From positions 1 through 8,589 of the forward strand of contig JACQFK010000468.1 in NCBI GenBank assembly GCA_016200125.1: 8,589 nucleotides of DNA, read 5' to 3'. The translations under genes and the position numbers were made by a program. A model generated the notes under the pieces. It searched no databases. It saw only the letters and a program-made list of their open reading frames with translations, and was not told the origin of the DNA. Positions 1 through 6,348 of this stretch are shown here, piece by piece. Source of the DNA: Planctomycetota bacterium. Its GTDB lineage: Bacteria > Planctomycetota > MHYJ01 > JACPRB01. How positions within the stretch are numbered: position 1 is the stretch's first letter; every line of letters starts with the position of its first letter.

Positions 1-1
1 C

Positions 2-1546
2 GCCCTAATCGCAATGCTGGGCAGTCTGGCCGCCTGTGGCGAGCGTCTCTCTCCCGAGCAGCAGTACAGCGGCGGGGGCCTTCAGGAGACCTCGGATCCC
101 GGCGAGAACGCGGTCGTCGCCGAGGTCCGCACGCTCCCGTGGAAGCACGTGGAGTGGGAGTACAAGTTCAACAACCGGCCCATCAACCGCCTGACGCTGG
201 GCGGCGACCAGCTCTTCATCGAGACCCCGGACAACTCCGTCGTCGCGATGAACCGCTTCTCCGGGCAGACGTCCTGGATCTTCCGCATCGACACGGACAC
301 CGCGCTCGACTGGGCGCCCGTGGTGGCCTTCGGCGTGCCCGAGGAGATCCGCCAGCTGGAGGCCGACCTCCGGCAGATCAACCGGGGCATCGACGACATG
401 CTGAAGGAGAAGGGCGTCGGCAAGGAGACGCAGGCCCTCCAGAAGAAGCGGAACGAGATCCGCGAGCGGCTTCGCGTGGCCGCCTTCGGCGACAACGTCT
501 ACTTCATCTCCCGTCAGATCATCTACTGCCTGGACCGCCTCAACGGCGGCCTGCGCTGGACCCACCGGCTGAACTTCGTTCCCTCGGCCCGCCCCTTCGC
601 CATCCGGAACTTCGTCTTCGTCCCCAGCGTGGACACCGCGCGGGTGTGGGTGCTGGACGTGGAGAAGAAGGGCAGCGAGGTCGCGTCGTACCGGGCGTCG
701 ATCATGAGCAAGGAAAACCAGATCATGAACAGCCCGATCTACTCGGATCCGTCGCTTTACTTCTCCTGCCACGACGGCAACGTGTACTGCTTCAAGGTCA
801 CGGACGGGACGCTGACCTGGACCTACCAGACGGAGCGGTCGCTGCGGGCCGACCCGACGGTCTACGTGTACAAGTCGGAGGACGCCCCGAGCGACAGCAG
901 CGCCCCGAAGGCCGGGGCCCCGGGCGCGGCGCCGGCGATGGACGCGAAGCCTGGCGACGGCATGGCGCCCCCCGCGATGGAAAAGAAGCCCGCCGACGGC
1001 ATGGCCGCTCCCGCGATGGGGGCCCCGGCGATGGGCGCCAAGGACGACAAGAAGAAGCAGAAGGCCACGGTGACGACGCGCTTCCTCTTCGTCGGCAGCA
1101 CCGACAACGCCTTCTACGCGCTCGATGCGGACGGCGGCAACATGATCTGGAAGTACGAGTGCGGCGCGGTGATCAAGGCGCCCGCGATCGCCAAAGACAG
1201 CACGGTGTACGTGCCGACCGAGGACGGCGCGCTCCACGCGTTCGAGGTGATGCCGATGCACCGCGACCCCAAGACGAACGCGTCGCTGGGCAACAAGCGC
1301 AACGGCAACCTGCGCTGGAAGCTGCCGCTGGCCGAGCGCTTCATCTTCAAGGGCAAGGAGCGCGTGTACATCATGGGGCCGAACAAGGAGATCTGGGCGG
1401 TGGACGAGATGACCGGCGCGACGCTCGGCCGCTACCCGACGAACCTGCTCCAGTTCATCCTGACGAACACCAAGGACGAGTACATCTACGTGGCGAACGC
1501 CAGCGGGCACGTCTTCTGCCTCAAGGAATCTCGTCAGGCGTACTAG
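2..1546 (+). CDS. PQQ-like beta-propeller lipoprotein (5' partial)
   Basis: Likely an outer-surface or periplasmic lipoprotein built on a PQQ-type (quinoprotein-like) beta-propeller. The frame is open to the window edge and reads ALIAMLGSLAAC. LAAC is a lipobox whose Cys is at 35-37, so the ATG at 14 lies inside the signal peptide and the true start is upstream. Numbering from that ATG (510 residues), blade-type repeats with a D-x-x-[TNG]-G-x-x-x-W pattern occur near 79-90, 172-184, 259-271, 369-381, 431-437 and 462-474. Two inserts interrupt the propeller. Residues 109-155 are charged and probably helical/coiled coil. Residues 290-350 are rich in Pro, Ala, Met and Lys, with repeated DGMA and PAM units. 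Blades of this type occur in quinoprotein dehydrogenases and in BamB-like scaffolds. No dehydrogenase catalytic signature is visible, so a binding or scaffold role is more likely than an enzyme. The specific partner is unknown. It ends in TAG, directly against the next frame. Confidence 0.85.
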   Translation, partial: ALIAMLGSLAACGERLSPEQQYSGGGLQETSDPGENAVVAEVRTLPWKHVEWEYKFNNRPINRLTLGGDQLFIETPDNSVVAMNRFSGQTSWIFRIDTDTALDWAPVVAFGVPEEIRQLEADLRQINRGIDDMLKEKGVGKETQALQKKRNEIRERLRVAAFGDNVYFISRQIIYCLDRLNGGLRWTHRLNFVPSARPFAIRNFVFVPSVDTARVWVLDVEKKGSEVASYRASIMSKENQIMNSPIYSDPSLYFSCHDGNVYCFKVTDGTLTWTYQTERSLRADPTVYVYKSEDAPSDSSAPKAGAPGAAPAMDAKPGDGMAPPAMEKKPADGMAAPAMGAPAMGAKDDKKKQKATVTTRFLFVGSTDNAFYALDADGGNMIWKYECGAVIKAPAIAKDSTVYVPTEDGALHAFEVMPMHRDPKTNASLGNKRNGNLRWKLPLAERFIFKGKERVYIMGPNKEIWAVDEMTGATLGRYPTNLLQFILTNTKDEYIYVANASGHVFCLKESRQAY

Positions 1547-2055
1547 GGCTCGCCCGGGTTTCGGTCGCCGCCGCGCTGGGGAAGCAGAGGGCGCTGCGGC
1601 GCGAGCTTCGGGCCGCCCTGCGGTCCGGCGTCTCCCCGAGGCGCCTGGATGAGGCGCTCCTGCAGCTCGTCCCCTTCGCCGGCTACGCCCGCGCCATCAA
1701 CGCCTTCGCCGCCCTCCGCGAGCTCGCGCCCCGGGCTCCCCGGCCCCTCCCGGCCCGGCCGGAGCTGCGCCGCCGCGGCGAGGCCCTCTGCCGCCGCATC
1801 TACGGGCCGACCTTCGACCGGATGATCTCGAAGATGGCCGGCTTCCACCCGGAGCTGGCGGAGTGGATCCTCGCCGACGGCTACGGCAAGGTGCTGTCCC
1901 GGCCCGGGCTTCCGATCCGGGAGCGGGAGCTGATCGTCGTTGCGCTGCTGTCGGCGCTCAGGCTGCCCCTGCAGCTGGAGTCGCACGTCCGCGGGGCGAT
2001 GAGGGTGGGGGCGACGGCGAAGGAGGTCGCGGCGATGCGGGCGATCAGCCTCTGA
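1528..2055 (+). CDS. Carboxymuconolactone decarboxylase-like protein, start codon unclear
   Basis: The frame encodes a protein of the CMD/AhpD-like superfamily, an all-helical fold. The first half (about 1546-1725) carries the helix pair that normally ends a CMD domain, with FAGYARAINAF at 1675-1707. The second half (about 1770-2052) has RRRGEALCRRIYG, then GYGKVLSRPGL, then an SHVRGAMRVGA motif with its His at 1984-1986. This order is permuted relative to classical CMD but resembles what I recall of some stand-alone family members. No CxxC is present, so AhpD-type peroxidase activity is unlikely. No ATG, GTG or TTG occurs in frame between 1501 and the ATG at 1822, and starting at 1822 would remove half the protein. 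The start given is therefore only the approximate edge of the homology-bearing frame (about 175 residues). It could use a rare start, be translated from the preceding gene's ribosomes, contain a sequence error, or be a decaying gene. The function is not assignable beyond the family. Confidence 0.6.
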   Translation: MSSGVLGLARVSVAAALGKQRALRRELRAALRSGVSPRRLDEALLQLVPFAGYARAINAFAALRELAPRAPRPLPARPELRRRGEALCRRIYGPTFDRMISKMAGFHPELAEWILADGYGKVLSRPGLPIRERELIVVALLSALRLPLQLESHVRGAMRVGATAKEVAAMRAISL

Positions 2056-2062
2056 CTGCTGA

Positions 2063-4156
2063 CTACCGCGTGCGGGCTTCCTTGCGGGACTGGGGGGAGC
2101 CCGAGCCGTAGTAGTAGTAATACTCCTCGGCGTCGGTGACCGCACGGTTCAGGACGACGCCCGCGACGCGCGCGCCGACGTTGGTCAGCAGCCGCTTCGC
2201 CCAGGATGCCTGCCGCTGCTCGGTCCGTCCCGCCTCCACCACGAAGAGCGTCTGGTCCGCGATGGTGGAGATCTTGAGGGAGTCGCCGGTGCGCAGGATC
2301 GGGGGGGTGTCGAAGACGATCACGTCGAACTGCTCGCGGAGCTGCGCCGCGACGGGGCCGGTGCGCGAGGGGTCCAGCAGCTCGTAGGGGCTCTCGGGCT
2401 GGACGCCGCAGGGGAGGACCTTGAGGTTCGGGACTTCGCAATCCTGGAGGACGCCCTCCGACGTGACCTGGACCGAGCCGGACAGGACCTCGGAGAGGCC
2501 GGGGGAGGAGGGCAGGGTGAGGCAGGTGTGGATCGAGGGGACGCGCATGTCGCCGTCGACCAGCAGGGTCCGCTTGCCCTGGCGGGCGAACGCGACGGCC
2601 AGGTTGATCGACGTGACGGTCTTGCCTTCCTGGGGGTTGGTGCTCGTGACCATGAAGATCCGGCTCGGCCGCTCGGAGGGCGTCGAAAGCAGCACCGTCG
2701 CGAGGGTGTCGTAGATTTCGGCCATGATGCTGGCGCGGGCGGATCGGAGCGTGAGGACCTCCGACGCGGCGACCCCGGGCGCCACCGCGAGGACGGGGTA
2801 GTCGAGGTGGCGGCGGACGTCGTAGTCGGTGCGCAGCGAGGTGTCGACGAACTCGCGGAGGAAGGCGAAGGAGATGCCGACGATGAGCGAGGCGAGGAGC
2901 GCGACGCCCCAGGCCTTCCGAAGGCGCATCTCGATGCGAACCGCGTCGCTGGACCGGGCCTGGGCGCCCTCCATGCGGCGGACATAGCCGGACTCGGGCG
3001 TGGCGGAGAGCTGGGCGAGGAGGGTCTCGATCGTCGCGGCCCGGGTGCGGCTGTCGAGCACGGCCCGCTCGCGCGACTTCACGTCCTCCAGGACGGGGGC
3101 GAGCGACGCGAGCCGGTCGCGCAGGTCCTTCATCTCGGGCTCGAGAACACGGACCTCGATCGCGATCAGCTCGTTGTCGGTGCGGAGCTTGAGCTCCTCG
3201 CGGTCGATGTCGCTGCCGAGCGCCTGGATGCGGGCGCGGGTGAGGTCGAGCTCGGTCTGGCGGATGTCGGACCGGAGGTTCTTGACGGCCGGATGCTCCT
3301 CGGTGTACTTGCGGAGGGCGGCGAGGAGGTCGCGGTGGAGCAGCTCGAGGCGCTCGCTCACCTGCTTGACGACCTGGCTCTCCTGGATGCGGCTTTCCCC
3401 CGAGGCGGTGCCGAGGCGGGGAACCCCCTCGCGCTGGAGATGCTCGGCCACGCTGCGGTCGTCCCGGATCCGCTCGAGGCGGAGCCGGTTGGACGCGGCG
3501 CGCCGCTCGAGGTCGCGGCGGTGGGTGTCGTGGGAGAGGGTCTCCTCCTCGAGCTTGCGGACGTCGAGCTCGATGTTCTCGGTGTTGAGGCGGAGGCGAG
3601 CGTCGTCGCGGATCTTCCGGACCTCCGACTCCGTCTTCGCCTGCGTGTCGCGCTCCTGCAGGAGCCGGTCGGAGGTGCCCTTCCGAGCCTTGTTCAAATC
3701 GCCCCCGGCGATCTCCCGGCTGTAGCTCTCCAGCTGTTCGGCGACGACGTTGGCCACGTCGGCCGCGATCTCCGGCGTGGGTCCGACCGCTTCGATCCAG
3801 GCGAGCTGCCCGTCGGTGTCGAACATCGCGGAGACGTTGGAGAACCATTCGGGCTGGACTTCGTAGGTGTGCGCCTGCTTGCGCAGGGCGGTCTCGGAAA
3901 AGCCGCGGATCTGGCTGCTCGAGACGAGCGTGATCCAGGTCTTGGGATCGAGTTGGCTCACGGAGATCCACTGCGACCCCTGGGTGGCGGTGAGGAGGAT
4001 GGGAGGGGTGCTGATGAGGACGCGGGTGCGGGCGCGGTATTGGGCGCGCTCGGTGACCGCCGAGAAGGCCATGAACCCGGTGAAGACGGCGGCGAAGACG
4101 AGCAGGGCGGTCAGCCAGCGCCGCCGCAGGAGTCGGATGAGGTCCTTGAAGGTCAC
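2063..4156 (-). CDS. Wzc-like polysaccharide co-polymerase / BY-type tyrosine autokinase
   Basis: An inner-membrane protein of 697 residues that combines a Wzz-type chain-length regulator with a bacterial tyrosine kinase. Such proteins control polymerisation and export of exo- or capsular polysaccharide. Residues 1-50 start the Wzz domain, with a membrane helix at about 14-32. Residues 155-390 form a long, charged, coiled-coil-rich periplasmic part, and a second helix lies at about 415-433. The cytoplasmic kinase follows: Walker A TNPQEGKT (506-513, K512), Walker A' LLVDGDMR (D534, D536), Walker B VIVFDTPP (D616), and a C-terminal cluster of five tyrosines (679-683) as the expected autophosphorylation site. 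The GTG start at 4156 is chosen because a GGGGGAG ribosome site lies 6 bases upstream and MTFKDLIRLLRRRW is a typical Wzz N-terminus. The usual EX2RX2R oligomerisation motif appears degraded (E480..D483..A486). The gene is divergent from the MBOAT unit. No other export gene is in the window. Confidence 0.92.
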   Translation of the reverse strand: MTFKDLIRLLRRRWLTALLVFAAVFTGFMAFSAVTERAQYRARTRVLISTPPILLTATQGSQWISVSQLDPKTWITLVSSSQIRGFSETALRKQAHTYEVQPEWFSNVSAMFDTDGQLAWIEAVGPTPEIAADVANVVAEQLESYSREIAGGDLNKARKGTSDRLLQERDTQAKTESEVRKIRDDARLRLNTENIELDVRKLEEETLSHDTHRRDLERRAASNRLRLERIRDDRSVAEHLQREGVPRLGTASGESRIQESQVVKQVSERLELLHRDLLAALRKYTEEHPAVKNLRSDIRQTELDLTRARIQALGSDIDREELKLRTDNELIAIEVRVLEPEMKDLRDRLASLAPVLEDVKSRERAVLDSRTRAATIETLLAQLSATPESGYVRRMEGAQARSSDAVRIEMRLRKAWGVALLASLIVGISFAFLREFVDTSLRTDYDVRRHLDYPVLAVAPGVAASEVLTLRSARASIMAEIYDTLATVLLSTPSERPSRIFMVTSTNPQEGKTVTSINLAVAFARQGKRTLLVDGDMRVPSIHTCLTLPSSPGLSEVLSGSVQVTSEGVLQDCEVPNLKVLPCGVQPESPYELLDPSRTGPVAAQLREQFDVIVFDTPPILRTGDSLKISTIADQTLFVVEAGRTEQRQASWAKRLLTNVGARVAGVVLNRAVTDAEEYYYYYGSGSPQSRKEARTR

Positions 4157-4162
4157 GTCAAT

Positions 4163-4169
4163 CTCCCCC
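4163..4169 (-). promoter_or_regulatory. Ribosome binding site of the tyrosine kinase gene
   Basis: The minus strand reads GGGGGAG, then six bases (ATTGAC), then GTG at 4156. This decides the start against an ATG at 4285 in the same frame, which has no such site and would add 43 residues unlike a Wzz N-terminus. A GC hairpin (GGGCGC / GCGCCC, loop of five, 4173-4189) lies just upstream in the leader and could affect access. That effect is inference. Confidence 0.7.
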
Positions 4170-4202
4170 GGAGGGCGCGACCGGCGCCCCTGTCTATCCC
4201 GT

Positions 4203-4208
4203 ATTATC
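4203..4208 (-). promoter_or_regulatory. Possible -10 box for the tyrosine kinase gene
   Basis: The minus strand reads GATAAT about 47 bases upstream of the kinase GTG, inside a locally AT-richer stretch. No good -35 hexamer is found 16-18 bases upstream (TGCATC at 17), so this is only a candidate. Confidence 0.25.
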
Positions 4209-4259
4209 GGCCATTCCGGTCGATTGATGCAGCGGGATTGCGGAATCGGGCGAATCGGC

Positions 4260-4288
4260 TTGACTTTAAATATGAACATGTTCATAAT
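4260..4288 (+). promoter_or_regulatory. Sigma-70-type promoter of the MBOAT unit
   Basis: TTGACT (4260-4265) and CATAAT (4283-4288) are separated by exactly 17 bases, close to the housekeeping consensus TTGACA-17-TATAAT. The AT content contrasts with the GC-rich surroundings. The predicted transcript start is near 4295, giving a leader of about 25 bases before the ATG at 4321, with a GGAGGTGA site at 4310-4317. The spacer and -10 box lie inside a large palindrome, so the promoter is probably blocked by a repressor. Confidence 0.65.
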
Positions 4289-4293
4289 TAAAG
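4264..4293. promoter_or_regulatory. 30-base palindrome, probable repressor operator
   Basis: The inner 16 bases TATGAACATGTTCATA (4271-4286) form a perfect palindrome. After one mismatched pair (4270/4287) the symmetry resumes for six more pairs out to 4264 and 4293, so 14 of 15 pairs match. It covers the last two bases of the -35 box, the whole spacer and the whole -10 box of the promoter at 4260-4288. The size and symmetry fit a dimeric helix-turn-helix repressor such as a TetR-, GntR- or MarR-family protein. The regulator is not encoded in the window, and the family cannot be decided from the site. Confidence 0.7.
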
Positions 4294-4320
4294 CAGAGAA
4301 GGGGTGATCGGAGGTGACGG

Positions 4321-4734
4321 ATGGACAAGACCTGGGTGATCCTGGCGGGACTGGCCCATTTCGGGCTCGTCGCCCTGGGTTCGCAGGTGCCCCGCGCCTT
4401 CCGCTGGCGGGAGGACCTCGCGCGGCTGGGGGCGGCCAACCGGCGGCTGTTCTGGGTCTACGGGATCTTCATCGTGTTGTCGAACATCGGCTTCGGCGCG
4501 CTCTCGCTGGCCTACGCGGGGGAGATCGCGTCCGGAACGGGCGCGGCGGGCGGGCTGGCGCTCTTCCTGGGCCTCTATTGGGTGGCCCGGCTCATCACCC
4601 AGTACGCCGCGTTCAACACGCCGGACTGGCCGGAGGAGGGGAAGCATCCGGTCGCAAAGCACGGGATGGGTCTGCTGTTCCTGGCGATGAGCGCGGTCTA
4701 TCTCGCCGCCTTCGTGCACGGGAGGAGGGTATGA
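4321..4734 (+). CDS. Conserved four-helix membrane protein, unknown function
   Basis: A small integral membrane protein of 137 residues. Four hydrophobic segments are visible at about 5-22, 43-65, 75-98 and 114-132, separated by short charged loops such as RAFRWREDLARL after helix 1. I do not recognise a named family; the arrangement resembles small hypothetical membrane proteins of enzyme-accessory type, and no catalytic motif is evident. The start is supported by GGAGGTGA at 4310-4317. Its stop overlaps the start of the MBOAT gene in ATGA (4731-4734), so the two are translationally coupled and probably work as a pair, perhaps as membrane partner or stabiliser of the acyltransferase. That role is inference from position only. 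Confidence 0.85.
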   Translation: MDKTWVILAGLAHFGLVALGSQVPRAFRWREDLARLGAANRRLFWVYGIFIVLSNIGFGALSLAYAGEIASGTGAAGGLALFLGLYWVARLITQYAAFNTPDWPEEGKHPVAKHGMGLLFLAMSAVYLAAFVHGRRV

Positions 4735-5441
4735 ACGCTTGGAATCGGATGGTGGTCGGCGTCGCGCTCGTCTACGTTGTTTTCAAGGCGGCCACGAGTC
4801 GGCGGCTGGCCTTCGGGAGGGCCGTCGGCTACTGGGCCTTCTGGCCGGGGATGGATGCGCGGCCCTTCGCGGAGACCCGTCCTGGGGCCGGCCGGGGCCT
4901 GGTGGCCTGGGGCCTGCTCAAGATGGCCGTCGGCGCCGGGCTTCTGGCCCTCCGCACGGGCCTGCCGGCGGTCGACATCGTCTTCGTCTTCGTCGGCATC
5001 GGGCTGCTCGTCCACTTCGGCATCTGCGACGTGCTGGCCGGCTTCTGGCGGTCGCGGGGGGTGGCGGTGGAGCGCCTCTTCGTGAATCCGGCGGCCTCCC
5101 GGTCACTGGGCGAATTCTGGGGGCGGCGCTGGAACCTCGCCTTTCATGCCGTGGCCCGGGACTTCGTGTTCCGGCCGGTCGCCCGCCGCTGGGGCGCGGC
5201 CGCAGGCATCCTGGCGACCTTCCTCTTCTCCGGACTGCTCCACGAGGTGCTGCTGAGCCTGCCCGCGGGAGGCGGCTACGGGCTCCCGACGGCCTACTTC
5301 GCCCTCCACGGCCTGCTGGTCCTGGCGGAGCGGCGCTGGTCGCTCGGCGGCCGCGCGTGGACGCTCTTCTGGGTCCTGGCGCCCGCGCCGCTGCTCTTTC
5401 ACCCCTGGTTCGTGAAGGCGATCATCCTCCCGCTCGTCTGA
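4731..5441 (+). CDS. MBOAT / wax-synthase-type membrane O-acyltransferase
   Basis: A polytopic membrane protein of 236 residues resembling the wax-synthase branch of membrane-bound O-acyltransferases, which move an acyl group from acyl-CoA or a similar donor to an alcohol or other hydroxyl. Visible marks are WPGMDARPF (38-46), a motif I associate with bacterial members; HFGICDVLAGFWRSRG (95-110); SLGEFWGRRWN (125-135); and FSGLLHE (166-172), whose H171 is the expected catalytic histidine of the family. Helices lie around 8-20, 58-75, 81-104, 155-172, 185-199 and 209-223. At 236 residues it is shorter than many MBOAT enzymes. The ATG at 4731 follows GGAGGAGGGT and overlaps the previous stop by four bases. 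The same frame stays open upstream to 4314, but that stretch is the shadow of the preceding gene. The substrate is unknown: wax ester, lipid or polysaccharide acylation are all possible. Confidence 0.82.
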   Translation: MNAWNRMVVGVALVYVVFKAATSRRLAFGRAVGYWAFWPGMDARPFAETRPGAGRGLVAWGLLKMAVGAGLLALRTGLPAVDIVFVFVGIGLLVHFGICDVLAGFWRSRGVAVERLFVNPAASRSLGEFWGRRWNLAFHAVARDFVFRPVARRWGAAAGILATFLFSGLLHEVLLSLPAGGGYGLPTAYFALHGLLVLAERRWSLGGRAWTLFWVLAPAPLLFHPWFVKAIILPLV

Positions 5442-5506
5442 AACGGGATTGCCGAAAGAAGCGCCGCGACTTCTGCGTCTTATAAGGGGGAGCGGTGATC
5501 CGGCGG

Positions 5507-5515
5507 TGTTATAAT
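5507..5515 (+). promoter_or_regulatory. Extended -10 promoter of the secreted protein gene
   Basis: TGTTATAAT (5507-5515) is a perfect TATAAT box with the TGn extension. No good -35 hexamer is found 16-18 bases upstream, which is usual for extended -10 promoters. The predicted transcript start is near 5522, giving a leader of about 26 bases to the ATG at 5548. The 106-base gap after the MBOAT gene holds nothing else I can support. A short palindrome CTTATAAG sits at 5479-5486. Confidence 0.65.
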
Positions 5516-5547
5516 TACATAGAATGAACAATCGCAGCGGAGGACGT

Positions 5548-6348
5548 ATGAAGAAGCTTTTCCTGTCGGCCGTCATCGCGGCGCTGGGCGCATCCGGCGC
5601 TGCCGCCGACGAGATCCAGCTCACGAACGGACACAAGATCACCGGCAAGGTGACGAGGAAGGACGGCGGCAAGGTGACCGTCGAGGTCGGCGCGGGCACC
5701 ATCACGCTCGACGCCAAGGAAGTCTCCGCCGTCAGTCCCGGCCGGACGAAGCTCGACGACTACAACGAGAAGTGGCAGGCGGTCAAGGACTCGACCAAGG
5801 CCTCCGACTACTTCGAGCTGGCCAAGTGGGCCAAGGCCAACGGCGTGTCGCGCCACGTGGGCGAGCTCTGCCTGAAGACCATCAGCCTCGACGCCGAGCA
5901 TGCCGGCGCGCGCGCCGAGCTGCGCCACGAGAAGGTGGCCGGCAAGTGGCTCAGCTTCGAGGAGGCCCAGACGGCCCGGGGCCTGGTCCTCATGGAGGAC
6001 CGCTGGATCACGAAAGCCGAGGTTCAGCTCATCGAGAAGCGCCGCCTCGAGGCGAAGGAGCGGGCGATGGCCGCCGCGGAGGAGCGCCAGAAGCGCGCCG
6101 ACGAGGCGCGCGCGGCCCGGCAGGCGGCGATCGACGACTACAACCACCGCCTGGCCGCCGCGATGGCCGAGATGGACGGCTACTTCTATTCGCCGAGCTT
6201 CGCGTTCACGACGCCGTACTTCCGGCCCTACTGGTGGTCCCCGTATCTCCGCTCCCGCTCGGTCTTCCAGAACGGCTGGAAGGTCGGCTACGGGGGCTAT
6301 CCGCCGACCTTCGACGTCTTCCGGGTCGGCCCGTTCAGCTTCAGGTAG
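5548..6348 (+). CDS. Secreted protein of unknown function with tryptophan repeats
   Basis: A 266-residue exported protein. Residues 1-20 (MKKLFLSAVIAALGASGAAA) are a classical signal peptide with AAA before D21. Residues 21-62 form a small beta-rich module (DEIQLTNGHKITGKV, then GGKVTVEV and GTITLDAKEVSAV), a style I associate with planctomycete secreted proteins. A helical region at 70-120 is followed by two similar short units, GKWLSFEEA (132-140) and DRWITKAEV (151-159). Residues 160-210 are a charged Ala/Glu/Arg helix, probably coiled coil. The tail from 211 is rich in Tyr, Phe, Trp, Pro and Arg. I know no function; a cell-envelope structural or binding role is a guess. The start at 5548 is preferred to the ATG at 5524 because of the AGCGGAGGA site (5537-5544), the signal peptide beginning MKK, and the TATAAT box that places the transcript start near 5522. 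It meets the methyltransferase tail to tail with an 8-base overlap. Confidence 0.85.
   Translation: MKKLFLSAVIAALGASGAAADEIQLTNGHKITGKVTRKDGGKVTVEVGAGTITLDAKEVSAVSPGRTKLDDYNEKWQAVKDSTKASDYFELAKWAKANGVSRHVGELCLKTISLDAEHAGARAELRHEKVAGKWLSFEEAQTARGLVLMEDRWITKAEVQLIEKRRLEAKERAMAAAEERQKRADEARAARQAAIDDYNHRLAAAMAEMDGYFYSPSFAFTTPYFRPYWWSPYLRSRSVFQNGWKVGYGGYPPTFDVFRVGPFSFR

Noticed and set aside
5..1510. Long open frame on the minus strand opposite the propeller lipoprotein
   Set aside because: Composition is dominated by Arg, Val, His and Leu with no recognisable motif. It is a GC-rich shadow of a gene with clear homology on the other strand.
1521..1546. Programmed -1 frameshift joining the lipoprotein to the CMD frame
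   Set aside because: The CMD frame is -1 relative to the lipoprotein, but no slippery heptamer or downstream hairpin of convincing quality is seen near the stop.
4157..4285. Upstream in-frame ATG at 4285 for the kinase
   Set aside because: There is no ribosome site, it lies inside the palindrome, and the extra 43 residues do not resemble a Wzz N-terminus. GTG at 4156 has a good site and fits the family.
2528..4291. Long plus-strand open frame opposite the tyrosine kinase
   Set aside because: The minus strand has intact Walker motifs, a tyrosine cluster and a ribosome site. The plus-strand product is repetitive and looks like an antisense shadow.
4314..4730. In-frame upstream GTG extension of the MBOAT protein
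   Set aside because: The extension is a frame-shifted shadow of the four-helix protein. The ATG at 4731 with its upstream purine-rich site and ATGA overlap is the natural start.
5444..5474. Terminator hairpin after the MBOAT gene
   Set aside because: Only a 3-base and a 5-base stem (AGAAG / CTTCT) can be drawn, with no following T run.
5524..5547. ATG at 5524 as start of the secreted protein
   Set aside because: It lies at the predicted transcript start without a ribosome site and would put polar residues before the signal peptide.
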